Positions 23,490 to 33,637 are shown, counted from the first letter of the stretch. The stretch: 64,000 nt of DNA from Candidatus Spongiihabitans thiooxidans (GCA_001543005.1 LFLB01000007.1:186001-250000); one strand, 5' to 3'. Notes: generated by a model not told the origin, from the sequence alone. Numbers and translations: made by a program.

Positions 23490-25037
23490 TCAACCATCAA
23501 CCCTCACCTTTGCCAAATTTGTTTTAATCCGCTTATTCAAAGCGGTTTCTTCTTTTAGCTGTGCTTCAAACTCGGCTTTTAATTGAGTGAATCGCTCACC
23601 AAAATCAAAATCATCTTCCACTTCAGCCAACCCAACATATCGTCCGGGACTCAGCACATAATCCAATGCCTTGATTTTCTCAATCGGCGTCGAATTGCAA
23701 AACCCCGGCTCATCTTTATATTCGCCATCTTTCTTGCGCCACTGGTGATAGGTATCCGCCACTTTGGCAATATCCTCATCCGAGAACTCGCGCGTGCGAC
23801 GATTGATTAAATGCCCTAATTCGTTTGCATCAATAAAAAGAATCTCACCCGCTCGGTTCCTGTCGCCATTAAAGCCGTGGCGTTTATTGGACACAAACCA
23901 CAAGCAGGCGGGGATTTGCGTGTTCAAAAAAAGTTTTGCGGGCAGATTGACAATGCAGTCCACAAGGCCTTCATCAATGATGTTTTTACGAATAACATCT
24001 TCGTTGGACGACTTGGAAGTGAGCGAGCCTTTTGACAACACAAAACCGGCAACGCCTTTGGGCGCAAGGTGATGTATGAAATGCTGAACCCAGGCGAAGT
24101 TGGCATTGCCAGAAGGTGGAACGCCATATTTCCATCTGCCGTCATTGGCTAACTGTTTGCCGCTCCAGTCGCTGTCGTTAAACGGCGGGTTGGCGAGAAT
24201 AAAATCAGCCTTCAAGTCGGGGTGCGCATTGTTCAAAAACGAACCTTCGTTATTCCACTTTACCTGCGAGCCGTCAATACTGCGAATGGCAAGGTTCATC
24301 CGGCAAAGACGGTAGGTGGTCTGGTTGCTTTCCTGCCCATAAAGGGAAATGTCGTTAATTTTCCCTTGATGCCTGGTAACAAATTTTTCACTCATCACAA
24401 ACATGCCGCCACTGCCGCAACACGGATCAAAAACCCGCCCTTTATACGGCTCTATCATTTCCACCAGGACTTTCACGATGGAGCCTGGTGTATAGAACTG
24501 GCCGCCCTTTTTGCCTTCTGCCAAGGCGAACTGACCGAGAAAATACTCATACACCTTGCCGAGAATATCTTTTGATTTCGCCGCTTCATTGCCAAGCGCG
24601 ATATTGCTGATTAGATCGATTAATTCTCCGAGTGTTGCGGACGCAATATTCGGCCTTGAGAATACTTTCGGCAAAATACCCTTCAGCGTTCTGTTTTCTC
24701 TTTCGATGGCTTCCATCGATTGGTCCAGAATTTTACCGATGGTGGATTGCCTGGCTTGTGATTGGATGTGCGTCCATCTTGCGTTTGGCGGCACCCAAAA
24801 GACGTTTTCCGCCTTGTATTCGTCTTGATCTTCCGGGTCAGCGCCTGCGTAGTTTCCTTTCCCCTTCTGGAGATTGATATGCAACTCTTCAAAGGAATCA
24901 GAAATATATTTGAGGAATATCAAACCCAGCACAATATGTTTATATTCGGCGGCGTCAATATTTTTGCGTAACATATCCGCCGCGCTGAAAAGCTTGTGTT
25001 CAAATTGTTCCGCTTGTGTGGCGTTATTTTTTGTCAT
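23490..25037 (-). CDS. hsdM: Type I restriction enzyme, M (methyltransferase) subunit
   Basis: A 515-residue protein with the HsdM N-terminal domain (DAAEYKHIVLGLIFLKYISD) and a gamma-class N6-adenine methylase core: FDPCCGSGGMF (motif I, about 205) and ILANPPFNDSDW (motif IV, NPPF). The length is normal. It modifies adenine in the target chosen by HsdS and is needed for cutting. It is the first gene of the minus-strand hsdM-fic-sORF-hepT-mnt::hsdS run. Upstream (25038-25280) there is no gene and no clear promoter; this is probably the right edge of the island. Confidence 0.95.
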   Translation of the reverse strand: MTKNNATQAEQFEHKLFSAADMLRKNIDAAEYKHIVLGLIFLKYISDSFEELHINLQKGKGNYAGADPEDQDEYKAENVFWVPPNARWTHIQSQARQSTIGKILDQSMEAIERENRTLKGILPKVFSRPNIASATLGELIDLISNIALGNEAAKSKDILGKVYEYFLGQFALAEGKKGGQFYTPGSIVKVLVEMIEPYKGRVFDPCCGSGGMFVMSEKFVTRHQGKINDISLYGQESNQTTYRLCRMNLAIRSIDGSQVKWNNEGSFLNNAHPDLKADFILANPPFNDSDWSGKQLANDGRWKYGVPPSGNANFAWVQHFIHHLAPKGVAGFVLSKGSLTSKSSNEDVIRKNIIDEGLVDCIVNLPAKLFLNTQIPACLWFVSNKRHGFNGDRNRAGEILFIDANELGHLINRRTREFSDEDIAKVADTYHQWRKKDGEYKDEPGFCNSTPIEKIKALDYVLSPGRYVGLAEVEDDFDFGERFTQLKAEFEAQLKEETALNKRIKTNLAKVRVDG

Positions 25038-25280
25038 GGCTTGTTTTCTGTTTGCTAAATCGCGTGTCGGTGTATGTGCTTTTTTATTTCTTTAACTCGC
25101 CGTGGACTCGAAAAAACGTTGCCGCGTAGCGCAACGATACCGTGTTCCAAGCGGAGCATAGATTATGGATTATAACGAAGGTGCGCACAATCAGGCCCAC
25201 GGTGGCATCTGGCATTGCGCGTGCGCCGAGGCGAGTGCGGGGTGATTGGATATTTCCGTTTGTATTCTCTTACAGATCGC

Positions 25281-25967
25281 TCATAAATCACCAAGCGCCT
25301 GTTTCAATTCGGGAAACGAGCGTGAGTTTCTGAGTTTGCTTAGCAATTTTGCCTTGTGCTTTTCACCGAGTTGGCAGCCCTGTAAATAGTCGCCAAAAAA
25401 CCGCGTCAGGCCATAGCGAGTCAACGAGGCATGATCCTCGGCATATCTCAGAGTGTTAAAAAAGTTGCTGATTCGATTGTTCACCGAAATCGGTGTTGCA
25501 CGGAATTTGCTCGAATGAATATCAATCAGGGCGAATGAACCGTCTGCCTGCACCAGGATTTGGCCGAGGTGCAGCGCCTTGTAGTACACGCCCTTGTGGT
25601 GTAGCGCGCACAGGTAAGCGGGCAACCGCTCCAAAGCGCGGTTGGTACGGGGGGCGATGGCCAGTTCGCGAATGGTTTGCCCAGGCAACAACGGATAGAC
25701 TGCCAGATGTAGGTTCAGGGCATGGCATTGGGCTACCTTCTCCACCGTGACCGAATGAAAACCCAGCGCCTTGAGCCGCTCGGCATTGCGCCTGAATCGA
25801 AGCGCGTACGGCCACAGCCTGTTTGAAGTCAGCAACCCCTTTTGCCGGAATAGCTTGACCACTTTGTTATCCACGGTGAGATAGACCTGAGGACCTCGGC
25901 TGCCGCTTGCCAAAACCCGCGCACCTTTAATCAACTGTTCAAACTGGAGCCGTGAAAGTTTTTCCAT
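25281..25967 (-). CDS. WaaP/Kdo-kinase-like protein (LPS core kinase family)
   Basis: A 228-residue protein kinase-like fold. It has VDNKVVKLF in the N-lobe with the ATP-binding Lys, HHKGVYYKALHLGQILV in the catalytic loop position (His-x-Gly-x-x-x-x-x-Leu-His-x-x-Gln-Ile-Leu) and ALIDIHSSKF in place of DFG. Such kinases phosphorylate sugars of the LPS inner core, and some members act at other envelope sites. It diverges from msbA with a 100-bp gap, which supports an envelope role. The classical catalytic Asp is replaced by a Tyr-Lys-Ala-Leu-His context, so activity needs testing. Confidence 0.65.
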   Translation of the reverse strand: MEKLSRLQFEQLIKGARVLASGSRGPQVYLTVDNKVVKLFRQKGLLTSNRLWPYALRFRRNAERLKALGFHSVTVEKVAQCHALNLHLAVYPLLPGQTIRELAIAPRTNRALERLPAYLCALHHKGVYYKALHLGQILVQADGSFALIDIHSSKFRATPISVNNRISNFFNTLRYAEDHASLTRYGLTRFFGDYLQGCQLGEKHKAKLLSKLRNSRSFPELKQALGDL

Positions 25968-26067
25968 GTGTCCAAGTTTACCACCTATGCGATTCCTTAC
26001 CAGGACTTGCCCCCGGCGATCGGAGAATGGGGTAAAATACCGCGCCTAACGACCAAAATTCCACTCC

Positions 26068-27834
26068 GTGATCAGTTCCCCCATCGCCGCCTCCGGCATC
26101 CGGCTTTACCGTCGGCTTCTGACCCATGTACTGCCTTATAAATGGGTGTTTCTATTTGCGCTGGCGGGCATGTTGCTGGTGGCCATAGGCGATGTCGCCA
26201 TCGTGGCCATGCTCAAGCCGATTATCGACCAGGGGTTTGTCAGCCGTGACCTGGCGTTTATTCAGTGGGTGCCGATATTTTTGCTGGGGTTGTCGCTGCT
26301 TCGGACGCTCGGCAGCTTCATCGACAACTACTGCATGAATTGGGTGTCGCGCCGGGTAATCCAGGACTTGCGGCAGTTGATGTTCGAGCGTTTGCTCCAC
26401 GCGCCGACGCATTTTTACGACGAAAATTCAAGTAGCGTCTTAACCGCGCGCCTGATATACGATGTCGAACAGGTCGCCGGCGCGAGTAGCACCGCTTTTC
26501 GGGTGTTGTTTCGCGACGCCTTCAAGGCGATCTTCCTATTGATGTGGATGTTCTATATGAGCTGGAAGCTGTCGCTGCTGTTTTGCATCATCATTCCGCT
26601 GGCGTTTTTGATCTTCAAAGTTTCCAGCAAGCGCTTCCGCACCATCAGCTCAAGAATCCAGGAAAGCGTCGGCGCGATTACACGCATTGCCCATGAAGCT
26701 CTGCAGGGCCATCGCGTGGTCAAAATATTTGGTGCTTACGATTACCAACGACAAATTTTTCTGCAAGCCAACAACCACAATCGACAGCAGGCGATGAAAC
26801 GAACCGCAGTTGAATCCGCGAGCGTGTCGTTGGCGGTGTTTCTCTCCGGCGCCGGGGTGGCCGGCGTGATTTGGGTGGCGTTGTATCAGGACATCACGCC
26901 TGGGGTGTTTGCCTCTTATCTGGCGTCGATGGTCATGCTAACCAAGCCGATCCAAAGTTTGTCCAAAATCAATCTGGTAATCCAGGCCGGGCTGGCCGGC
27001 GCGCAGTCGATATTCGGTACCACCGATCTGGAGCAGGAGCGTGATGACGGCACCATCGAGCTTGACAACGTAGTCGGCGCGGTGCGCTTTAGCAACGTCT
27101 CGTTTAGTTACCGTAGCAGCGAAAAGCCGATACTCGACGATGTCTCCATCGACATCAAGGCTGGCACAACGGTCGCGCTGGTGGGGGTTTCCGGCAGCGG
27201 CAAATCCACCATCGCCTCGCTGTTGTTGCGTTTCTATTCCCCGACCCGAGGACAGATTAGCCTAGACGGAAAACCGCTGGACTCGGTCTCGCTGAAATCC
27301 CTGCGCGCCAACACCGCCATCGTTACCCAGGAAATCATGCTGTTTGATGACTCCATCGGCAACAACATTGCTTACGGCGAAAAAGGCGAAATCGACCAAC
27401 AAAGGCTACACAAAGCCGCCATCGCCGCCAACGTGATGGAGTTCGTCGAGCCGATGGCGGCCGGGCTGGATACGCTGGTGGGCGAACAGGGCGTGCGGCT
27501 ATCCGGCGGTCAGCGGCAACGCATCGCCATCGCCAGGGCGTTGTACAAAGATGCGCCGTTGTTGATCATGGACGAAGCCACATCGTCGCTGGATACGCAT
27601 TCCGAACAGCACATCCAGGCGGCCATCGGTCATCTGCTGAAAAACCGTACCTCCTTGATTATTGCCCATCGGCTGTCCACCATCGAAAATGCCGATCTGA
27701 TTCTGGTGCTTGAGAAGGGCCAAATTGTTCAGCGCGGCAGCCACGCGCAATTGCTCAAACAAGGGGGCGTTTATGCCGGCTTGCACTCGGCCCAGCACAA
27801 TCCGCCCAAATCGAGCCAGCGAAATCCAAGGTGA
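26068..27834 (+). CDS. msbA: Lipid A/phospholipid flippase, ABC half-transporter
   Basis: A 588-residue fused membrane-ATPase protein, the normal length for MsbA. It has six membrane segments in residues 1-310 and a nucleotide-binding domain with Walker A GVSGSGKST (about 375), signature LSGGQRQRIAIARAL (about 480), Walker B LLIMDEATSSLD and switch His in IIAHRLSTI. It works as a homodimer in the inner membrane moving lipid A-core outward. It starts with GTG at 26068. Together with the WaaP-like kinase and the glycosyltransferases at 1-3.5 kb it suggests an LPS assembly region. Confidence 0.93.
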   Translation: MISSPIAASGIRLYRRLLTHVLPYKWVFLFALAGMLLVAIGDVAIVAMLKPIIDQGFVSRDLAFIQWVPIFLLGLSLLRTLGSFIDNYCMNWVSRRVIQDLRQLMFERLLHAPTHFYDENSSSVLTARLIYDVEQVAGASSTAFRVLFRDAFKAIFLLMWMFYMSWKLSLLFCIIIPLAFLIFKVSSKRFRTISSRIQESVGAITRIAHEALQGHRVVKIFGAYDYQRQIFLQANNHNRQQAMKRTAVESASVSLAVFLSGAGVAGVIWVALYQDITPGVFASYLASMVMLTKPIQSLSKINLVIQAGLAGAQSIFGTTDLEQERDDGTIELDNVVGAVRFSNVSFSYRSSEKPILDDVSIDIKAGTTVALVGVSGSGKSTIASLLLRFYSPTRGQISLDGKPLDSVSLKSLRANTAIVTQEIMLFDDSIGNNIAYGEKGEIDQQRLHKAAIAANVMEFVEPMAAGLDTLVGEQGVRLSGGQRQRIAIARALYKDAPLLIMDEATSSLDTHSEQHIQAAIGHLLKNRTSLIIAHRLSTIENADLILVLEKGQIVQRGSHAQLLKQGGVYAGLHSAQHNPPKSSQRNPR

Positions 27835-27949
27835 AATCAAAGACGAAATCGATCTGATCGGCTACAATCCCGCGCGGTTGGTAGCGGCCGGGATGGATAC
27901 GAAGGCGGGAATCCAGCGGAACATTGCGATTGGCAACCCGTCGACCGCG

Positions 27950-28026
27950 CATCCAACTGGTTGAGGCGCACGCTCCCACCAATCAGGCGTCGCCTTGAAA
28001 TCTTCTGTCAAGATCGCTTGACTCAT
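27950..28026 (-). pseudogene. 5' remnant of a second FAD-dependent oxidoreductase gene
   Basis: From ATG 28026 the frame reads MSQAILTEDFKATPDWWERA, then PQPVG. This is a close copy of the start of the oxidoreductase at 33638-34927 (MSQMIFTEDFKETPYWWERT). Similarity ends after about 23 codons. It sits just downstream of the enolase-superfamily gene, as the full oxidoreductase sits just downstream of the enolase remnant at 34935-35111. Confidence 0.75.
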
Positions 28027-28053
28027 CACCGACATCACCTGCTCAGCGCCAAC

Positions 28054-29154
28054 TCAAAACCGACTGGTCTGATAGCTGGCTTTATTCAACCAGTCTGGAT
28101 TGATCTCTACGCCCCAGCCCGGTTTATCGGTCACCGTGGCAAAACCATTGACTATGGTATATGGGTCTTCAACATATAATCCCTGTTGCCAGGGGTAGTA
28201 GTCTTCACCTTCGATGGAAAACTCAAGATATTTACCGGCATTGGGAATGCCCCGAAGAAAGTGCATGGTGAACAAGGTTACCATTGAAAGGTTTGCACAA
28301 TGGGGGGTACACGGCAGTCCGCGTTCGGCAGCCATTTCAGCAACTTGCAATGCGCGGGTCAATCCACCGATATAACAAACATCGGGTTGGATGATATTAA
28401 CCACACCATCATCAATGATTCTTTTCCAGGTTGGCAGTTCGCAGTCCTGCTCACCACCCGTCACATCAATGGACAGTGCCTCAGTGACTTCTTTGGTTTG
28501 CTCAAGCTGCCAATAAGGGCAGGGTTCTTCAAAATGGGAGATGCCCTGATCCTCAAGAAATTTTCCGACTTCGATTGCTTTGCCGGGCGAGTAACCGGAA
28601 TTAGCGTCGACCAGTAATGCGATGTCATCCTCCATAGCAGCGCTCATCCGTTTAACAATATTTTCTGTTCTGCCCGGCCATTGATCAATGTTGTGACCAC
28701 ATTCTGCAGCAATGCGAAACTTGAAGGCATCAAACCCGAATTGTTCCCGAAGTTGCACAAGTCGTTCTACTTCTTGCTCAGCCGTGATATCTCGTTTCAT
28801 TGATGAAGCATAGGCACGCAGGCGACCGGGTTCGCCGCCGATCAATTTGCATACCGGTTTTTCCTCCAACCGCCCCCTTAAATCCCACAGCGCAGTGTCC
28901 AAACCGGCCAGGGCTCGGCACAGATAGGAGCCCGGAAATTTGTGCTCAAGTTCAGGTATGCGGGCAACCAACGCACCAATGTCCATGGCATCTTTGCCCA
29001 AGGCATGGGGCGCGATCTGTCGATGGACAACCAGGCAAGTGATGTCGGCATGGTACGGCGCTACTTGCCCCCAACCAATATCGCCGGTATCGGTGGTGAC
29101 TTTCAACATGCCGACGAATTCGTTGGAAAAGGTTTCTATTTGGGCAATTTTCAT
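28054..29154 (-). CDS. Mandelate racemase/muconate-lactonizing enzyme-family protein
   Basis: 366 residues from the ATG at 29154 ([13 protein letters not shown]; an upstream TTG is possible). Enolase-superfamily marks in order: DAFKFRI (base Lys-x-Arg), LLVDANSGY (first metal Asp), HFEEPCPYW (second ligand Glu), TGGEQD (third ligand Glu) and TPHCANLSM (catalytic His). The Lys/Arg and His pair fits the mandelate racemase subgroup, acid-sugar or hydroxy-acid dehydratases and racemases. The substrate is unknown. A deleted paralogue lies at 34935-35111. Confidence 0.85.
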   Translation of the reverse strand: MKIAQIETFSNEFVGMLKVTTDTGDIGWGQVAPYHADITCLVVHRQIAPHALGKDAMDIGALVARIPELEHKFPGSYLCRALAGLDTALWDLRGRLEEKPVCKLIGGEPGRLRAYASSMKRDITAEQEVERLVQLREQFGFDAFKFRIAAECGHNIDQWPGRTENIVKRMSAAMEDDIALLVDANSGYSPGKAIEVGKFLEDQGISHFEEPCPYWQLEQTKEVTEALSIDVTGGEQDCELPTWKRIIDDGVVNIIQPDVCYIGGLTRALQVAEMAAERGLPCTPHCANLSMVTLFTMHFLRGIPNAGKYLEFSIEGEDYYPWQQGLYVEDPYTIVNGFATVTDKPGWGVEINPDWLNKASYQTSRF

Positions 29155-29414
29155 TACTGTCAAGCGTCACAATATTGACAAATAATAGTAGCGAGATGGT
29201 CTTGCTGGCACCAAAACGTAGCGGAATTACGGTGATCTTTTCAAAAATGGCGGTAATGACATCTAGCGGCACTTATGCGGTATTGGTTTATGTGGCACAA
29301 GCCGTAGAAAACCATGATTAGCTGTAGCCATCAGAAATGATTGATGGTCTGGGTGTGGCAGAAACCATGCCGAGGGCGATTTATCCCATTGAATTTCGAG
29401 CCATATTGGTTCGG

Positions 29415-30239
29415 TCAGAATTTTTGTTCTACGGATTTTCCGAATACCTGGGCAATGATTAAGGCAACAGAGGTGATCATTATCATAATCGTTGATATAG
29501 AGGCAATAGTCGGGTCTATCTGATCCCGTAATGCAAGAAACATGCTACGGGTGATGGTTGACATATTTCCGCCAGAGATAAACAACGCCACAATAACTTC
29601 ATCAAAGGAAACGATAAACGCGAGTAGCGCTCCGGTGACCACAGAAAAACGTATCTGCGGCAACGTGATAACCAGAAAGGCTTTTAGCCTGGATGCACCC
29701 AGACTTCGGGCTACCCGCTCTTGATTCATGTCATAGCTTCTAAGTCCCGAGCTGATCACAATGAATGACATCGGCAACGCCAAAACTGAGTGGGCAAGTA
29801 CTAGCCCGAACATAGTATTGTTCAGGTTTAAGCGGGTATAGGCGAAGAACACACCAATCGCAATTAATATCACTGGCACCATCATCGGCGTTATCAACAA
29901 CACGAAGATATAACGAGCCGCTTTCAAGTTTGAAACATACAGACCGTAAGCAGCCATTGTCGCTATGGGAGTGACCACACCAACTGTCAGGAACGCAGCT
30001 TTTATTGATACCCAGGTTGCCGTCATCCATTCCCTTGAGTCGAAGTAATTCCTGTACCATCTATCCGACCAGTTGCGCGGTGGAAATTCAAGATATTGAG
30101 AATCTGAAAAAGACATCGGGATGACGATCAAGGTCGGGATGATTAAAAATAAGATGATTAGTCCAGCAACGCCATACAGCCACAACCTGCCGCCATGAGT
30201 AATTTGGGTGTCTGACGCTGGGCGACCTAACCAGCTCAT
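29415..30239 (-). CDS. ABC transporter permease, PotC type
   Basis: A 274-residue inner-membrane protein with six hydrophobic segments and the EAA-like loop ARSLGASRLKAFLVITLPQI. It closely follows the second permease of spermidine/putrescine-type importers. Its start overlaps the preceding permease gene by 4 nt. The 260 bp on its downstream side (29155-29414) contain no gene and no clear terminator. Confidence 0.85.
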   Translation of the reverse strand: MSWLGRPASDTQITHGGRLWLYGVAGLIILFLIIPTLIVIPMSFSDSQYLEFPPRNWSDRWYRNYFDSREWMTATWVSIKAAFLTVGVVTPIATMAAYGLYVSNLKAARYIFVLLITPMMVPVILIAIGVFFAYTRLNLNNTMFGLVLAHSVLALPMSFIVISSGLRSYDMNQERVARSLGASRLKAFLVITLPQIRFSVVTGALLAFIVSFDEVIVALFISGGNMSTITRSMFLALRDQIDPTIASISTIMIMITSVALIIAQVFGKSVEQKF

Positions 30240-31186
30240 ACGTTGTGTCCTTGGCCCAGAACTTTGTCTGGTGGCAACAGTTTATATGCAACAAACAGCA
30301 CCATTAGAGTAAGCACGAATAATACAACGCCCAAAGCGCTTGCGGTGCCAAAGTTAAAGAAAAGATCAATGAGCGTTTCAATCTTCATTGACACCATGAT
30401 GACATTGCCGCCGCCCAGCACCGCTGGAGTTACAAAAAATCCGAGGCACAACACAAAAACCACAATCATGCCGGCGAACAATCCTGGCAGAGACAGCGGG
30501 AAGAATACGTGCCAGAACGCTTTGACTGGATTGGCGCCGAGATTTGCCGCGGCTTTTATATAATCGAAATCAATCGTTTTCATTGAACCGTACAGCGGCA
30601 ATATCAGAAAGGGTAGCATAATATGTACCATGCCAATAAGGGTGCCGTTAAGATTATGCACCAATTTGATTGGTGTATCCCACCAGCCCAATTCCATTCC
30701 CCATTGGTTAATCAGCCCTTTTCGTTGGAGTACCACCAACCATGCATAAGTCCGCACCAACAATGAAGTCCAAAACGGGAATAGCACCGCCATCATGCCG
30801 AGAGCCGCCCAGCGTTTCGGTAGCTGCGCAAGAAAATAGGCGAGGGGGTAACCAATCAATACACAAAGTAGAGTCGTAAAAAAACTGACTTTGAATGTGG
30901 TAACAAATATTCGAGAGTATGATTTGCTGTCGAGCATTCGGGTGTAGTTGCTCAGCGACAAAACCCCTTCATCGTTGAATAGAGATAGCCAAAACAACCA
31001 ACCCACCGGAATGGCAATGACGGTTAATACCAGTATGATTGCGGGTATCGAAAGACCGAACAGCGCCCATTTTTCACGTAGTTCATCCTGACCAAGCTCC
31101 TCAGAATTTATCCCATCCCATCGTTTGTATATTTTTGCGGTTCGGGGACCGGGTACAGGTTTCGTTAATTTATCTAAAGTTTTCAT
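30236..31186 (-). CDS. ABC transporter permease, PotB type
   Basis: A 316-residue protein with a cytoplasmic N-terminus of about 45 residues and six membrane segments. The EAA loop is AAANLGANPVKAFWHVFFPLSLPG. It matches the first permease of polyamine-type importers (PotB/YdcU). It pairs with the PotC-type protein to form the channel and is the third gene of the SBP-ATPase-permease-permease operon. Confidence 0.85.
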   Translation of the reverse strand: MKTLDKLTKPVPGPRTAKIYKRWDGINSEELGQDELREKWALFGLSIPAIILVLTVIAIPVGWLFWLSLFNDEGVLSLSNYTRMLDSKSYSRIFVTTFKVSFFTTLLCVLIGYPLAYFLAQLPKRWAALGMMAVLFPFWTSLLVRTYAWLVVLQRKGLINQWGMELGWWDTPIKLVHNLNGTLIGMVHIMLPFLILPLYGSMKTIDFDYIKAAANLGANPVKAFWHVFFPLSLPGLFAGMIVVFVLCLGFFVTPAVLGGGNVIMVSMKIETLIDLFFNFGTASALGVVLFVLTLMVLFVAYKLLPPDKVLGQGHNV

Positions 31187-31201
31187 GCCCGTGCCCGCTC
31201 C

Positions 31202-32323
31202 TTAAATCTTTTGATATGTCGAGGTGCAATTGTTGCCGCCGTCTTGATCTGAGATCAAGACGGTTTCATCCGGGTGCAATCCGAGAGTAATTTTACCCCC
31301 CCGTTCCGGCGTCGTAGCAAGAAATTTTTGCTGACTAACGCTCCTTACCGCGATTTCCGTGCCATCGGTCAATGTGACATAAATGACGAAGCTTTCCCCT
31401 TGATAAACCACATCGCCAACTTCCCCTTTGAAGCAGTTGTAATCGGATGACCCACCGATATCCAACAGAGTCAACCGCTCAGGTCTAAGCATCAACAGAT
31501 TGCCGTCCGCTGCATTTTGGTTGGATATTTTCAATGGCACACCATCATAGCAAGGTTTGCCATCAATATATTCCACTGGAATCAACGTAGACTCGCCGAT
31601 AAAGTTAGCCACGAAACGATTCGTCGGTTGATCATAAATTTTACGGGGTTCGTCAAGCTGGATCAGCTTGCCATGATCAATAACCGCCACGCGATCAGAC
31701 ATGGTCAACGCTTCGCGTTGATCGTGGGTGACATATACCGTCGTCATACCGAGTTTTTCATGCAAATGTCGCAGTTCGATTTGCATATGTTCCCTGAGTT
31801 TTTTGTCTAATGCTGATAACGGTTCATCCATCAGCAATATGCGTGGTTCAAATACTATTGCCCGGGCTAGTGCCACCCGCTGCTTTTGCCCGCCCGACAG
31901 TTGTGTGATTTCACGGTCACCGTAGCCCTCTAACCGCACGGTAGCGAGCACGCCTTCCACCCGTGCGGCGATTTCATTTTTGGACCGGCCTCGCAGTTTT
32001 AGTGGAAATCCTATATTGCCTGCCACAGTCATATGAGGAAACAGCGCGTAGTTCTGGAACACCATGCCAACATCACGCTTATGCGGTGGCATTCGAATCA
32101 CTTCGTTATCACCGAACAACAGACTGCCACAATCAGGACGGGTGAATCCGGCGAGCACCATGAGCAGAGTGGTTTTTCCAGAACCTGAGGGACCAAGAAG
32201 CGTTAGGAACTCCCCGCTTTTAACCTCAAGATCAATATTATCTAGCGCATAAACATCGCCGTAAGTTTTGGTTATGGCGCGAATACAGATAGGTAACGCT
32301 ATTGTTGGCTCAGTGTTGGTCAC
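31202..32323 (-). CDS. ABC transporter ATP-binding protein, PotA type
   Basis: A 373-residue protein with Walker [10 protein letters not shown] (about 43), Q-loop QNYALFPHM, signature [14 protein letters not shown], Walker [13 protein letters not shown] and switch [11 protein letters not shown]-terminal TOBE domain (about 290-360) is typical of the CUT1/PotA branch. It energises the permease pair. It lies 15 nt before the permease gene and after the binding-protein gene, with a 116-bp gap rich in short hairpins. Confidence 0.9.
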   Translation of the reverse strand: MTNTEPTIALPICIRAITKTYGDVYALDNIDLEVKSGEFLTLLGPSGSGKTTLLMVLAGFTRPDCGSLLFGDNEVIRMPPHKRDVGMVFQNYALFPHMTVAGNIGFPLKLRGRSKNEIAARVEGVLATVRLEGYGDREITQLSGGQKQRVALARAIVFEPRILLMDEPLSALDKKLREHMQIELRHLHEKLGMTTVYVTHDQREALTMSDRVAVIDHGKLIQLDEPRKIYDQPTNRFVANFIGESTLIPVEYIDGKPCYDGVPLKISNQNAADGNLLMLRPERLTLLDIGGSSDYNCFKGEVGDVVYQGESFVIYVTLTDGTEIAVRSVSQQKFLATTPERGGKITLGLHPDETVLISDQDGGNNCTSTYQKI

Positions 32324-32439
32324 ACAATCAGTCTTTAGTCAGCTTTTGAATGATAAATGGTGAGGCACCTGAAAAAAGCGACGCTTTTAAAGGCGCCGCC
32401 TTCCCTGTGACTATATCTGCTTTTGCAGAGCAAATCTCT

Positions 32440-33495
32440 CTATTCTGTCATCATGTCCTGATACATCTCGGAAGCGGTTTTCTCCCATTTGGCGTACCAC
32501 TTTTGATCAATAGCCAATAAGTTGCCAGCATTGTTCGGATGAGATGGCAGGTTTTGTGCTAATTCGTCATCAATCTTTCCGGTGTCATAAGCCGTGGAAT
32601 TGGTTGGACCATAGGTAATGTACTGCGGGATATTGGCTTGGTACTTACCCTTGCTCATTTCCGCAATGACTTTCATAGCCAAATCCTTGTTCGGCGCCCC
32701 TTTGGGTATGCCAAAGCAGTCATAATCTTGAAGGCCTTGATTATAGGTATATGCCGCTTTGGCACCGTCAGCAATGGCAACATCAAATCGACCGTTCCAG
32801 CCAGTTGACATATCGACTTCACCGTCTTTCATTAACTGAGCATGCTGAGCGCCTGATCCCCACCAAACAGCGACGTGGGGTTTAAGTTCACGAATTTTAT
32901 CCAGTGCACGATTGATACCTGCTTCGCTATCGAGAACTGCATAAACTTGGTCAGGAGCAACACCATCCGCCATAAGGGCGAGTTCTAACATGCCATGCAT
33001 CTTTCCTCGAATCGAGCGCGTGCCAGGAAATTTGTCTACATCCCAGAAATCCGCCCAGTTTTGCGGGCCATTCATGCCGTAAGTTTCAGTGTTCCAGGCG
33101 GAAACAGTGGCAAACACAATTGTGCCGACACAACAAGACAGAGTGGTATCCGGCACAAAATTTGAAATATCGATCATGCTGTAGTCAAGGGGTTGCAGGA
33201 TTCCTTCCGTACAAGCGCGCGCTCCGCCACCAGAACCTGTATCAATAATATCCCAAGGCACAGCACCAGCGGCTACTTTGGTGCGTACCTGGCCAATGCC
33301 TGTGTAAGTTTCTTCGTTGATGGTGATGCCCAGCGCTTTAGCGACTGGTTGAAATAAGGCTTTGCTTTGTGCAGATTGGTAAGAACCACCCCAGGATGCG
33401 ATGGTCACCTCTTGTGCAGATGCGCTGTGGCTCATGGAAAGTGCTAAGCCGAGAACCGCGCTGGCTAATGCTGTTAAAGTAAATTTTGTGGTCAT
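32440..33495 (-). CDS. Periplasmic solute-binding protein, PotD/PotF type
   Basis: 351 residues with a clear Sec signal (TLTALASAVLGLALSMSHSA, cleavage near ASA-QE). The mature start TIASWGGSYQSAQSKALF is followed by VPWDIIDTGSGG, GWNGRFDVAI and YGPTNSTAYD, the layout of extracellular binding proteins family 1 for polyamines and related amines. A Cys-Cys pair in TTLSCCVGTIVFA is unusual. It delivers the substrate to the three ABC genes downstream; the ligand is not known. Confidence 0.85.
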   Translation of the reverse strand: MTTKFTLTALASAVLGLALSMSHSASAQEVTIASWGGSYQSAQSKALFQPVAKALGITINEETYTGIGQVRTKVAAGAVPWDIIDTGSGGGARACTEGILQPLDYSMIDISNFVPDTTLSCCVGTIVFATVSAWNTETYGMNGPQNWADFWDVDKFPGTRSIRGKMHGMLELALMADGVAPDQVYAVLDSEAGINRALDKIRELKPHVAVWWGSGAQHAQLMKDGEVDMSTGWNGRFDVAIADGAKAAYTYNQGLQDYDCFGIPKGAPNKDLAMKVIAEMSKGKYQANIPQYITYGPTNSTAYDTGKIDDELAQNLPSHPNNAGNLLAIDQKWYAKWEKTASEMYQDMMTE

Positions 33496-33637
33496 GGCGT
33501 GTGTCTCTGTATTTTAATCAATCGTCATTCTACTGCGAAATTGGACCTTGTATAGGTCCGCTTTAAGCAATAATCGCATACCAATTAATTCCGGCGATCA
33601 ACACGAAAATTTGAAAGTTCGAGTGCATTGTCTGGTG

